The notes under the pieces were generated by a model, which searched no databases, was not told the DNA's origin, and saw only the letters and a program-made list of their open reading frames with translations. Both the position numbers and the translations under genes were made by a program. From Cornus controversa (taxonomy: Eukaryota; Streptophyta; Magnoliopsida; Cornales; Cornaceae), in contig CM048846.1 of NCBI GenBank assembly GCA_026545225.1, positions 41,303,501-41,367,500 of the forward strand: a stretch of DNA of 64,000 nucleotides, given 5' to 3'. How positions within the stretch are numbered: position 1 is the stretch's first letter; each line of letters starts with the position of its first letter. Below, in pieces: positions 35,896 to 47,350 of the stretch.

Positions 35896-36273
35896 AATAT
35901 TTAGGGCGCAAAATGACTAAAACACCCTCAGGCCACTTAACGTACCCTCCTGACCTCCATTTTTGATTTTGAAAGTTCCTACGGTCTCAAAATCACTTCC
36001 TTAACTCTTTAAAAATTTCATTTGGTCTAAAACCAAAAATAATTATTTTTCAGAAAATTTTCAGATTCCCAAGCCCACTCAGACCGCATCCTAAAGCCTC
36101 GTTGACCCAAAAAGTCAAACTTCTCCAAATGTTTCGAAAGCTTTCCAAAACCTCTATACAAATTTCCAAACATGTTTCCCACACTTAAAATATATTAAAC
36201 ATCATTCAAATGCATTTATAGCAATTATGATGAATAAAATGGAAACCAGATAAATTTGGTCACGGTCTCTACA
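35896..36273 (-). repeat. Start of the 3' LTR of the minus-strand chromovirus
   Basis: Read on the minus strand it begins TGTAGAGACCGTGACC just after the polypurine tract. The same start is seen at 61,706 (TGTAACGACCGTGACC) and 54,523. The LTR is interrupted at 35,896 by the Sirevirus-like LTR, and its continuation is found below 33,160. Confidence 0.8.
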
Positions 36274-36309
36274 ACTTCTTTACCTTCAAGGAATTTCATC
36301 CTCAAAATT

Positions 36310-37772
36310 AGAAACATACCTCAAGTAGTAAACAACTTAGGATACTTTAAGTGGAATTCTTGTTCCCACTCCCACGTAGCCTCTTAAACTCCGTGATGCC
36401 TCCAAAGCACTTTAACTAACAGAATGGTTTTGCCCTAAAGCACTTACTTACTCTCTAGTATCCAAAACCTGGACCGGCCTCTCCTCATACGACAAGTCCT
36501 CCTCCACCTCAAGATCTGTCCAATCTAGCACATGTGAAGGATCCAACTCATACTTTCTCAACATCAAAATGTGGAAAGTATTGTGTACACTTTGCATTTG
36601 CGATGGCAATGCCAAGCGATGCAACCTCGCCCACGCGATCTAATATCTTGAACATAGTGATAATTCGTGGTGCTAGCTTCCCACTATGTCCAAATCTCAT
36701 TAAGCCTTGTTGCAGCGAGACCTTTAGAAAGACATGGTCTCCCACCTCGAATGCCAAAGCCCTCCACCTCCTGTCGGCATAGCTTTTCTGATGACTTTGA
36801 GTCGTAAGTGAACGTTGCCTTATAATCTGTCTTTTTTGTAGTCTCTCAGACTACATCCGAGCGCAATGCCACAGTCTCTCCAACCTCTATCCAACAAACC
36901 GGTGACCCACATGGTCTATTGTACAATGCCTCAAATAGAGCCATCTCAATACTAGCTTGGTAGCTATTATTTTATACAAACTCTACTAATGAAGGTGATC
37001 ATCCCAACTACCACAAAAATCAAGTGCACATGCCTGAAGCATATCCTCCAGAATCTGTTTGGTACACTCTGAATGACCATCTATCTGAGGTTGGAAAATC
37101 GTACTAAAATGGAGGTCTGTATTAAGTGTAACCTGAAAGCTTTGCCAAAATCGTGATGTAAACCTCGGATCTCTGTCGGACACTATGGAAATTGACACTC
37201 CGTGTAATCTTAAATTTTGATCAATGTATAGCCATCTGAGAGTATCCATATCATTTTTCACTCAAATCAGAAGGAAATGAGTCACCTTAGTCAATCGGTC
37301 TACAATGACCCAAACTACATTGTGACTCCTCCTCATCCTTGGTAACCCCATCACAAAGTCGATAGTGACGTGTTCCTACTTCCATATAACCATCACTAAT
37401 GGCTGTAGTAAACTGCCAGTCTCTGATGCTTGACTTCACTTGTTGACAAGTGAGGCACCTCACCACAAACTGTGCAATGTCCTTTTCTATGCCCTTCCAC
37501 CAGTACTGTCTACGAAGGTTCTGGTACATTTTGGTACCACCGGGATTCACTGCAAGTCTAGTGTTGTGAAACTCTCTCAAAACCTCATCCTTACAAACCA
37601 ATGGAACAACCATCCTACCTCTGAATCTCAAGCCTCCATTTGAATGGATAACCCAATCTTCCACCACTTCGCCACTCAAAATCCAAGTGCGAATACTCTC
37701 CATCTCTTTGTCATGCCTTTTTTTCTCAACCACCCCACTCACTAGAGTTGATTGTGTAATAAGTGTGAACAA
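36310..37772 (-). pseudogene. Integrase and chromodomain remnant (chromovirus)
   Basis: The minus strand shows the H-H-C-C zinc-binding region around 'HNTRLAVNPGGTKMYQNL' to 'CLTCQQVK' (37,560-37,440), the catalytic-core phrase 'SIVSDRDPRFTSRFW' (near 37,190), and the C-terminal 'FEVGDHVFLKVS' block (near 36,750). The final 'VKVLWRHHG' and 'ATWEWE' words (36,410-36,340) are the signature of the Tekay-type chromodomain, which in working relatives targets integration to heterochromatin. It is broken in several places. Confidence 0.85.
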
Positions 37773-37952
37773 AGTAACCGTTCACCACCCTCACTAAAGT
37801 ACAATCACATTTCTGATATTTCTTCCATCATCTTCCACTCTCAGATAGCAATACTAGCTAAGGTTCCATGTGACTTTCTGCTTAATGCATCGACGATCAT
37901 GTTGGCTTTTTCCAGGTGATACTGAAGATCAAAGTTATAGTCTTCCATATAC

Positions 37953-39222
37953 TCAACCAACCTCCTTTGCCTCATATTCAAGTGATTCTGTATAAAAAGG
38001 TACCTCAAACTTCTCCCCATACAAATAATGCCTCCACATTTTTAAAGCAAAAATTACTGCCGCTAACTCCAACTCATGAGTTAGGTAATTTTGCTCATGG
38101 ATCTTCAACTGTCGGGAACCATATGCAACAACCCTCTTGGTTTGCAATAGTACACACCCCAATCCATCTTGTGAAGCGTCACAATAGATGACATAACCCA
38201 AACCACATTCAGGAATGATCAATATAGAAGCACTAGTCAACTACTCTTCAATTCCATAAAAGAATGCTCGCAAGCATCATTCCACAGAAACTTAACTCCT
38301 TTACGAGTAAGCTTGGTCATTGGCACCGCTAACTTTGAAAAGTCTTTCACAAAATGTCGGTAATATCCCACCAATCCCAAGAAGCTACGTATCTCGAATA
38401 CGTTCTTAGGCCTTTTCCAATTTATTACCACTTCAATCTTAGAAGGGTCTACTAAAACTGCTCCTTCCGACACCACATGTCCGAGGAACTTTAAAGTAGA
38501 TCTCATGCCTCCATAGAAGAAGAATACACAAGAATTTCGTCCACAAAAACCATCACAAATCTGTCTAAGTACACGCTAAAGACTCTGTTCATTAAGTCCA
38601 TGAACGTTACCGGTGTGTTCGTTAAACTAAATGGCATCACTAGAAACTTATAATGGCCATATCTACTCCAAAAAGCTATCTTCAGAATATCCTCATCCCT
38701 TACCCTCAGTTGGTAATACCCTAATCTCAAGTTAATCTTTGAAAAGCAAGTCAAACTCATAAGCATATCAAACAAGTCATCTTTCCTTGGCAAAGGATAC
38801 TTGTTTTTAATTGTTGCTTGGTTCAACTTTTGATAATCTATACACAACCATAAGGATACATCCTTCTTCTTTGCAAATAGGACCGGAGCTCCCCAAGGTG
38901 ATGTACTAGGTTGAACAAACCCCTTGTCTAACAACTTTTACAACTGATCTTTCAACTCCTTTAATTTTGTCGGAGTTGTACGGTACGGTGCCATAGAGAT
39001 GGGCATGGTTTCGGGTGCTAGATCAATGCTAAATGCCACGTCCCTCACTGAAGCTAACTCAGTCAAGTCCCCAAGAAACACATCTAAGAACGCACTAACT
39101 ACCGGTTGAAACCCTCCAAGAGTCATATCCTCGTCATCCTTAGCTAACAAGCTAGCTAGGAAACCACCTAATCCCATTTTGAGCATTAGAACTAAGTAAT
39201 GATGGTATGTAGATGTCATCAT
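37953..39222 (-). pseudogene. Reverse transcriptase and RNase H remnant (chromovirus)
   Basis: Visible motifs in order are 'FSIDLAPETMPISMAPYR' (near 39,020), '[14 protein letters not shown]' (near 38,890), '[20 protein letters not shown]' (near 38,830), the F-V-D active-site box (near 38,540), the tether '[15 protein letters not shown]'-like block (near 38,360), and an RNase H start '[15 protein letters not shown]' (near 38,190). The order and spacing are ordinary for a Ty3/gypsy pol. It is broken. Confidence 0.9.
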
Positions 39223-39313
39223 GCTCTCTCACAAAATAGGAACAGTCACCCTCGAGTGTGCACACTGTCATTCTCCTACGAAGACAATCGATCATGGCTC
39301 TTAATGTAGACAG

Positions 39314-39610
39314 CTAATCCATACCTAGAAAGACATCAAAGGTGGTCATGTCTAGTAATACAAAGTTGAACACTAGTTGACATCTCCCAACCTCGATCTT
39401 GTAAGACCGACACACTCTACCCAGGCTAACTCTACCCCCAACAGGTGTATCAATGGACAATGGTGACTCTAGTGATGACACCTCCAACCCCAAGGCACAA
39501 GCAAATACAGTAGATATGAATGAATGTGATGCACCTGAATCTATCAACGCCTTAGCCCATGAGCTAGAAACCAAGAAAATACTTCTGACCACTAACGATC
39601 TTGAAATCAC
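39314..39610 (-). pseudogene. Aspartic protease remnant (chromovirus)
   Basis: The minus strand carries the catalytic 'LIDSGASHSFIS' motif (near 39,545), a flap-like region and the closing 'FDVFLGMD' motif (near 39,320), all standard for gypsy proteases. Confidence 0.88.
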
Positions 39611-40016
39611 CTCTGCTTAAGCAAGTGTAAAAACAAGGCTCTATGTCTACTGACCTCTCAGTCCAACCCCTTGAAATTCCAACTACTGACTAGAAGCAGG
39701 CGTAGACCCTCTAGCTGCCCGAGAAATATGTACTGACTTAGTAGGCTGAGGCGATGGTAACACCCTAAAGCTGACTGAATTACTGCTGTCTGTCTGGTCC
39801 TTTGCTGAGACCTTGTACCACTTTGTGTCCTCTGCCTCTGTAAGCAATTTGCCCTAACATATCTGAGCTGCTTGCAATGGAAGCGTGCTCGATCCCCCAC
39901 TAATATCACTGGCACTGGTGCCACTACTTGCCTCTAAGGGCGCTCATAATGATAATGGCTAGACTGCTGGCAATGATAGCACACTACTATAGATCGTGAA
40001 GATCTGGTAAGCAATG

Positions 40017-40454
40017 TCAATGAAGGCATCGGGTGAGCCTGCTGCTGCCCTTAAGAACCTGACATACTTCTATATGCCTCTTCCACCCCTGATTACCCGA
40101 AGATGCCCCGACACCTTTTGCTTGGTTCTTAGAGTCCCATATTCTTTGGGTATCTCTATCATCTTCCTCTGCCACTAAGGCCCTGTCAACAACATCGTCA
40201 TAGATTTTCAAACCTAGAATGGACACCTTCTTTCTAATAGAGGTCTTTAGCTCCTTCAAAAATTTCTTCACTCTCAGCTCCTCATCATTCACCATTTCTG
40301 AGGCAAAACGAGCCAAGGATGTAAACTTGGTCTCATATCCCATAACATCCATGTCTCCTTGAACTAGATCCATGCAGTTTTGCCTTATTCGATCCTTCAC
40401 CGAAGTTGAAAAGAACTTATCGAAGGAAAGTCCTTTAAGTGTCTCATAATCCAT
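40017..40454 (-). pseudogene. Gag remnant (chromovirus)
   Basis: The stretch resembles the C-terminal half of the Retrotrans_gag domain: 'FDKFFSTSVKDRIRQNCMDL', the 'VMGYETKFTSLARFAS' block, and 'KKFLKELKTSIRKKVSIL'. A cysteine/histidine-rich word of zinc-knuckle type follows near 39,950. The N-terminal half is not visible because an LTR-like repeat sits directly upstream. Confidence 0.85.
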
Positions 40455-40475
40455 AATCTCGATATTGTGGGTATT

Positions 40476-41978
40476 TGATTCGTGTGTGAGTGCGTCTCAA
40501 ATTAAAATTATCACACTTCGAAATAGAACGAATTCCTTACAGAATAGGGCTCTCGAAAGGGGTGTCGAACCTCAGGGATTATGGTCTGAATGAGTTGGAA
40601 TACGGAATTAATTCTAATTAAATTTAGAAAGAGAAGATATCTGATTTTTATATTTAAACTAATTAAAAAGCAGAATAAAATAAAACAAAGGAAATAAAGA
40701 GTGAAGATAATATGTGATAAATCTAGGGTATTTGACTTCACCACTAACTCCACAATCAATGGTCAATTGAATCAACTATGAGAAAATTATACCATGCATA
40801 AGTGGTGTCGGTGGCTACAAGCTCACCTTCATCCGTTAAGAAGATTACATATGATTAAGGCTAAGTTCTGGACTATCTTCGATTGGCATGGGCCATCTGC
40901 CTAACTACTCTAATCTAGGGTGCAGTATGGTCCATCTTCTCTAAGCATACTCCATCAAAGCGTATAATGATATATTTAGTGATTACCATTGTGTAATAAT
41001 CGCTCTCATGCTCACAGAAAATAAAAAAGATTGAGTTCAATAACAACAATCAAATATCTAAGACAAGATAAGAAATCATTGAAACTGAATTTATAAGACT
41101 TTTATTGCTCAATTTTATAATAAGAATCCTCTAAATTACACAATCTATGCATGTATATAAAGGTCCCCAATAATTAAAATAATCAAACCATTGATGCTTT
41201 GTTAGGGCTACATCAAAACCCTAGTGGATGAACTAGCCGCTCATGGTAGAAGAAGAAGCTTCAACTATTGAGGAAGAAGGCATCATCTTCATAAATTATG
41301 CTTAAGACTTCGTTCTCCAATGGTTCTCCACTCAAAAGCTCTGCAAAGTATGTCTTCCAATTTGTCCAAAGGCTCTCTAAAACTCCTCAAAACTCTCCCA
41401 GCTCTCCCAAAATAGCCTTCAATTCACCACTTTAAGCCCCAAGAGAATACACCAAAGTCCTAATCCAATTAGGAATTAATTAGGTTTTCCCGCAGCACTA
41501 ATCAGGTGGGTTTTTCCTGCTGACGTCAAGCCCAACTTTTGACCCACTAGAAGTCTGATTCAAGAAACTTTTGTGAAATCCTAAAGTGTCCAGAATCAAA
41601 TTTCGTTCAACCTAAGTAGAAATTAAGTTGATTTGAGGCTCAAAATAACACTTCTGGTCCGTTTTCCAAAACGGGATTAAGACTGTATTAAGCACAAATT
41701 TGGGCTTCAGGCCCGTAACCTTCTTAAGCAGCTGTAATTCTCTTGGACCTCTTCCTTGGGCTGATTTGAGTTAAAATAAATAGTTGAATGGATCCCTTTG
41801 ATGTAGGTTTCATCTAACCTTCTTGGATGTCATCTTTAAAAGCCCAAAATCATGGTTTTAACTGAAATAATCATTAAGGCCCTGAAAATATAGAAAACAC
41901 TAAAATGAAGTAAAATCACAAAATAATCTATCACTAAGAGAATAAAATACATAAGTTAAGAGGCTAGAATGTGTAACA
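40476..41978 (-). mobile_element. LTR-like repeat, family TGTTRCRC...CACGAATCA, copy 3
   Basis: On the minus strand it begins TGTTACACATTCTAGCC (41,978) and ends CACACACGAATCA (40,476). It is the best-matching full-length partner of 7453-8861. It is inserted in the leader/gag region of the minus-strand chromovirus. No clear target duplication was found. Open frames inside are not genes. Confidence 0.8.
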
Positions 41979-42134
41979 TTCAATGCCGATCAGTATTCCC
42001 GAAAGTGAAAGCACAAAATCATGTCATATATGCGTCACATTCTCTATCCTCACACAACACTATGTCAATTTAATCTATAAAAGCATGTTATGAAAGTGAA
42101 AGCACATAATCATGTCATATATAAGAAACCTAAC
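41979..42134 (-). other. Leader of the minus-strand chromovirus
   Basis: A short non-coding leader between the primer-binding site and the LTR-like insertion. A phrase GAAAGTGAAAGCACA plus AATCATGTCATATAT occurs twice (from about 41,990 and from about 42,091). Confidence 0.7.
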
Positions 42135-42146
42135 GCTCTTATACCA
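42135..42146 (-). promoter_or_regulatory. Primer-binding site (tRNA-Met type)
   Basis: On the minus strand TGGTATAAGAGC lies just after the LTR end GGGGCGTGACA (42,150). It is a near match to the complement of initiator tRNA-Met. Confidence 0.8.
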
Positions 42147-42149
42147 AGT

Positions 42150-42808
42150 TGTCACGCCCCAATTTCTGACTTCGGGGAACCGGTGGTTACATCTGTCCAT
42201 TAAACCCTAACAAATCGTTTCAACCTTTCAAACACTACAGAAGCATAATTCACATACATGTACGTATGTATATACAATGTAGACCCAACCATCTTTAATG
42301 GACCCCACACGTGTTCCCATACACTTGTCTATCTATTAACCATCCACAAATTACGATGCATCGTAAGTTACAATGATCGAACATGTATCGTAACATGATG
42401 GGAGATCTTTTATTTTTTATCCTTGTCCAAAACCAATTTCCCTAAGACATTACGATGCATCGTGATGTCCATTTCAATGCATCGCCAATTACGATGCATT
42501 GCCAAAGTTCCGTAATAAGCTGTGAAATGTTTGGTCCTCAAACCCAGATTTCAAGTCTCATTACGATGCATCCTTATGGGGCTTTCGATGCATCCTTGGG
42601 TTTCGATGCATCGTAGTGGGGATTACAATGCATTGTAACCCCTCGAGTGTCATTTCTACAGAAATTCTACAATTTAACATTTGGCCATTTTGAGCTCAAA
42701 AACACTTTCTATCATTCTAAGTACAAGCATACAATATCCAATCTATAATTGGAAGATACTACCATCATACACAAGTTCCAAACCAAGCATTTAATCAAAA
42801 TCATGCAT
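42150..42808 (-). repeat. 5' LTR (3' portion) of the minus-strand chromovirus
   Basis: It ends GGGGCGTGACA at 42,150. It matches 31,195-31,800. Between 42,345 and 42,650 it holds about eight words of the palindromic type CGATGCATCG. The upstream two-thirds of the LTR is replaced at 42,809 by another LTR family. Confidence 0.8.
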
Positions 42809-43270
42809 GATAAGTGCTAAATATTGGGCATTTATGCCTCTTTAATTGCATGTGTTAATTACTTAATTGTATATACATTGGTATTTTTATGCTATTTTCT
42901 TATTTTTGATGCTTTTAAGTTTTGTCCCGAAAATGCTGATATATCTGGCAACTATAATCCATCCGATGGCAAGGGAAAATGAAGAGTTCAAATGTTCAGT
43001 CTAGGCAAGGAAGGCATTTTGCACAATTAAAATGCAGGCGTCGCACAATCAAAGTGGTGAAGTCTTTCGCACAATCAAAATTGACATTTCGCATGATCGA
43101 AAGTTCGATTGTGAGAAATGTCTATTTTTCACAATCAAAAAGTTGTAGACTGTGCAACTTGGCCACTTGCCCACTTGTCATCCCACTTGCCTCCAGAAAG
43201 GAACTTTGCACGACCTTTTGGGAGATTTTCTGAGTTCCAAGAGAGACATGATTAGACATTTTGGGTAGGT

Positions 43271-43304
<34 letters not shown>

Positions 43305-43390
43305 CAACATGATCAACTAGACCTCCTCTCTAGGGTGTGGATTAAGCCCTAGCCATGTAACTTGTCTATTTTGCAGTAATTTTGGGATTG
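42809..43390 (+). mobile_element. LTR fragment, family TGATAAGTG...CACATCA, copy 2
   Basis: It begins TGATAAGTGCTAAATATTGG and follows the layout of the solo LTR at 3791: the same CCACTTGCCCACTTG phrase (43,160), an AT tract (43,273-43,302) and the CTAGGGTGT...CCCTAGCCATGTAA phrase (43,330-43,362). It stops where the next chromovirus LTR begins. Its short-repeat array (43,015-43,150) uses a different word from copy 1. Confidence 0.8.
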
Positions 43391-46151
43391 TGGTGTTTTA
43401 AATGCTTTAGTTAATTTTTTTTTTCAATGCCTGTTCGTCGTGTTTAATGAAGACGGTTGATTAATTTGGTGCTAAGTGTTGATTAGCTTTAAATGCTGGT
43501 GAAATTTTTGTGTTAAATGTAATTTCGTTTAAATAAAAATATATGGGTTGTTGGACAGTATTTTCCTTTTATTATTAATTATTTTCAGGTTGGGCTAGGG
43601 AGAGTTTGGGCTAGATTATTGGGTTGGGCTATATATATATATATATGAACTAAATATATTTATAATTATTATTTTAATTATTTAGGAATTATTTTGGTTA
43701 TTCTAGAAAAGAAAAAAAATAGATAAAATAAGAGAAAAAGAAATTAGGGTTCAGTCGTTCCTACTCACAGAGAGTTTCTTCGCACAGAAAACGCTAGAGA
43801 AAAGGAGAGAAGGTGATTTTGTTCAAAATCAAAGGCAAGTTTCATTCTACACTTCCACTTTGTGCTTATAAACATATATTATTATTTTTGGGTTGTTTGA
43901 TTGTATGTTTATATACATATATATTTATAAATGTCTGTATGAACATGTAAAATGGTATATACATATATATATATATATATATTCCAGTATGCATAAGTAA
44001 TATGGAATGGAAGTCTCAAGAGGAATCTTATTGTAAGAATATGATTGTATATATATATGTATATATATAAATATGCATATATGCTTATAAAAACAAGCAT
44101 GTAAACTCGTATATGCACATTTAAGTTGTGTTTGTTGCAATGTAATCCGAACAAAGTGTTCCTTTGGCCTCTATGAGTGATCCTTGATGATCGGGATGTA
44201 ATTGATTGAGTAATTTGATAAAATTTTGAGATTTAAGTTGAAGAACCCTAGAAACTTGAATTTGGGGATTTTTGATTTAAGCCACGAATGGAGGCGATTC
44301 ATGCACCATTAGAAAGCTTAAACAAAGGGCAGCATTTTGATATATAAAAAGCCAGATTTTAGTGGCTGGAAGTGGCTAGGAAATCGACATGGTAGTGCTG
44401 AGCACGTACCAGCGCGCTGGGGAAGATGATGCCCAGCCCACGCTCACTATCGGCACATGGGGGCGCATGAGGCTTGATCCGGTGGGCGACAGGACCGAAA
44501 AAGTTACAGTCTGATCCCACTCGTCGAGCCCAACCAGTGGGCCTAGTTTGGGCCTAGTCCGAAATATTTAAATATATTTTTTAATTTTTAAATCATTTTT
44601 AAATTGAAAAAAAAAGAAAATTATTTTAAATTACTTTTAAATTTCAAAAAATTTTAAAAAATTCAAATTTATCTTTTTTGAATAGAAAATACATGGGACT
44701 TTAATTTCAAGATGAAATAAGTTCTCCTAGTTGTAGATTTAGCACAAAAAGTGTACTTTAAAATTGGGAATTTTTATTATATTTCAAATTACCAAAAATT
44801 TTAAGAAAATTCTAGAAAAATAATATAAGACCTTTAGTGACAGAATATATATGGAAACCTAGGTAGGACCTAGGTGTACATACATTTGATGTTTATAGTG
44901 CAATGTAGGTTTATTTATTTGGTTTTTATTTTAATTGTTTTATTGTTCTCTTTAATTAATTTTCTGTGCAATCATAAATGTTCGTGTTTAAATGTTGACG
45001 CTTAATTCAGGGTATGAAATAATGTGATTAATCGTTTGCTTCATGGTATGTTAAGTTTATTTTATTTATTTATTTAATTCATGTGACGATAGGATTTTCA
45101 CTATATCAATTAGCAGGCTTTTAAGTATGTTTAATTTTTATTTTAAAAGGAATGTAGGAGGCATGTGAGGATTGTCAGGAGACATGTCAGGATTGCCAAA
45201 TACCTAATAAGGTATTCAAGGTTAATATGGGAGACATGTGAGGATTGCCAGGAAGCATGTCAGGATTGTCCAATACCTAATAAGGTATTCAAGGTTAATA
45301 AGGGAGGCATGTGAGGATTGCTAATTACGTAGTAGGGTATTTAATATGTTTATAAGGGAGACATGTGAGGATTGTCAATTACATAGTAAGGTATTTAATA
45401 TGTTTATAAGGGAGGCATGTGAGGATTGCCAATTATATAATAAGGTAGTTAACATCTATAAAGGAGGCATGTGAGGATTGCCAATTATCTAATAAGGTAT
45501 TTCATATGTATATAAGGGAGGCATTTCAGGATTGCCAAATCCTAATAGGGTATTTACATTTAATAAAGTGTTCGGGCCTGTAAGGATTGCCTTTGGATTG
45601 AACTTAGCAAATAGGGTCTATAATTTGTGTGATAACGGATGGGTTGGTACAGTGTGTAGGATGGTTTCTATTTTGGAATAGGGGTTAAATGAGAAAATGA
45701 TACGTATATATCTATGTATTTTATTGTCCCTCATATAGAGGGTATGTTTATCAGTCCTCTGTTGGGTGGTAGTAGAGGGAACTTGCTCGTGGGTTTAACC
45801 CACTTTGTTGATATTTCAGGTCCCAGGCAGTTTCCACCTCGAGAGCATGGCAGCCATCTATTCCTTACCAGACCTCAGTGTAGGGACTTAGATCTTTTCA
45901 TAAAGCATTTACTTTTATGATTTTTGGTTAAGAGGTCCTTGAGTAACGAGACTTCCAAGTTGTATCGTTCAAACTCGTATTATATTTATTTAACATTATT
46001 TATTATTTCAGTTAGAATTTACTTTCAACATTTATAATTTTTTTCCTTTTATCATTATATTCTATACTTGTATGCTATTAGTTGTAAATATCCCTTATGT
46101 TTTATATATGAGACTGGCCACCTCATATGTGAAATTGTAGGGGGTATCTCA
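43391..46151 (+). repeat. 5' LTR of the plus-strand chromovirus
   Basis: It matches 49,820-52,419, and the first bases found in the 3' LTR are absent. It contains AT tracts (43,630-43,647; 43,965-43,982), a GC-rich island (44,390-44,530), and a tandem array of about nine to ten units of roughly 54 bp (45,150-45,560). It ends GGGGTATCTCA. Open frames inside are chance. Confidence 0.85.
45150..45560 (+). repeat. 54-bp minisatellite in the 5' LTR
   Basis: Units follow GGGAGGCATGTGAGGATTG and AATAAGGTATTTAATATG. About nine to ten imperfect units are seen; the first three carry an extra CAGGAGACATGTCAGGATT segment. Confidence 0.9.
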
Positions 46152-46152
46152 G

Positions 46153-46166
46153 TTGGTATCAGAGCA
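46153..46166 (+). promoter_or_regulatory. Primer-binding site (tRNA-Met type)
   Basis: TTGGTATCAGAGCA lies one base after the LTR end and matches the complement of initiator tRNA-Met. Confidence 0.88.
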
Positions 46167-46303
46167 TTGCAGGTTTATATATTCTTGGGTCTTTAGGGTC
46201 CATCATATGTTATCTTCCGCATTGCGTATTCTGATAAATAGAATCTAAGTATAGGACTGATCGTAATTTATTTGCCTTAGTCTATTATTGAGATATTATT
46301 CAG

Positions 46304-46910
46304 ATGTCACCCCGTAGGAGGAGGAGTGTGAACCAAAACAGGGTCAGGACAATGCTCAGGGTGGAAATGGTTAACTTCCTCCCGATTTGGTAGCTATTAT
46401 TGCTCAGGCTTTAGCTATAGGAGTGGCGACTGCTCTTCAAAATCAACAACCACCATAGTAGCCACCGCAGGAGGCGCATATTTCATTACTAATGGAGTAG
46501 CCTAACAGTTAGGAAAGGGTTCAAAATTAGTTCACAAAAGGGAGTCCACCAGAATTTTCAAGGTCTACGGAGGTGACGACAACGTATCAGTGGAGGAAAG
46601 AAATTAAACGTCATTTTTGCATGGTCGCGTGCACAGAAGTTTAGAAGTAGATGCTAGCTACTTTTAAGCTGGTAGGGGATGCTTTATAGTGGTGGGAATC
46701 AATGACTGCAATGGAGGAGCGAAATACTTTGACTTATGCAGAGTTTCAAGTCCATTTTGATGCTAAGTACTTTCCATATGCAGTGAGGGCGGCTAAGAAG
46801 AAGGAGTTCCTAGACTTACAATGGAAGGACATGACAGTTGCAGAGTATGAGCAGGTGTTCACTAATTTATCCTTAGGCGATCGGCGGTATATTTTTGATA
46901 AAGGGTAACT
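46304..46910 (+). pseudogene. Gag remnant (plus-strand chromovirus)
   Basis: It begins 'MSPRRRRSVNQ', and further on has 'TYAEFQVHFDAKYFPYAVR', 'KKKEFLDLQW' and 'VAEYEQVFTNLS', the standard Retrotrans_gag core (F-x2-K-Y-F-P ... K-x-E-F-L-x-L). It is broken in several places. Confidence 0.85.
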
Positions 46911-47350
46911 TTGGTCATATTTTTATTTGATACTGGAGAATCTCACTATTTTATTTCTTAGTCATGTGTTAAGCTATTGAGTATACTTATTCAGCCATGT
47001 AGTTCTCCGCTTATTATAGCTACACCATTGGGAGTTACTACGATTTATGGGAACACTATAGCCAGGTCACTATAGACATTGGTAGACTTAGGTTCTTGGC
47101 AGACCTATTGGTCCTAGACATGAATTCATATGATGTCATACTTGGGATGGATTGGTTATCACATTACTATGCAAAGGTTAATTTTTATAATAAGGTAATT
47201 ATTTTTGTTATACCGAGTCAGGGGATGTATTTGGTTGCTATGCCGCAATCAAATGGAGTGTCTAGTACTCACCTATTCTTTATTAGTGAGGAGTCTCCGG
47301 AAGGAATTATAGTTTCTATTGATTCCATTCCAATGGTGCGAGACTTTTAG
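46911..47350 (+). pseudogene. Protease remnant (plus-strand chromovirus)
   Basis: A 'FDTGESHYFIS'-like start (46,925-46,965) and the closing 'LDMNSYDVILGMDWLS' motif (47,110-47,160) frame a gypsy aspartic protease. It is broken. Confidence 0.8.

Larger units (their letters stand above)
35896..42808 (-). mobile_element. Tekay/Del-like chromovirus (Ty3/gypsy), minus strand
   Basis: In element order (right to left) the parts are: 3' portion of the 5' LTR (42,808-42,150), primer-binding site (42,146-42,135), non-coding leader, an LTR-like insertion (41,978-40,476), gag (40,454-40,017), protease (39,610-39,314), reverse transcriptase (39,222-38,503), RNase H (38,506-37,953), integrase (37,772-36,540), chromodomain trace (about 36,430-36,310), polypurine tract (36,290-36,274) and the start of the 3' LTR (36,273-35,896). 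The gene order and the chromodomain place it in the chromoviruses. It is broken, with perhaps ten or more breaks, plus insertions into leader and LTR. Confidence 0.88.

Noticed and set aside
43909-44154. Minus-strand open frames in the chromovirus LTR
   Set aside because: Low-complexity AT tract inside an LTR; not coding.
45150-45560. Regular repeat array considered as CRISPR
   Set aside because: Plant LTR context, 54-bp units without unique spacers, and the same array in the other LTR.
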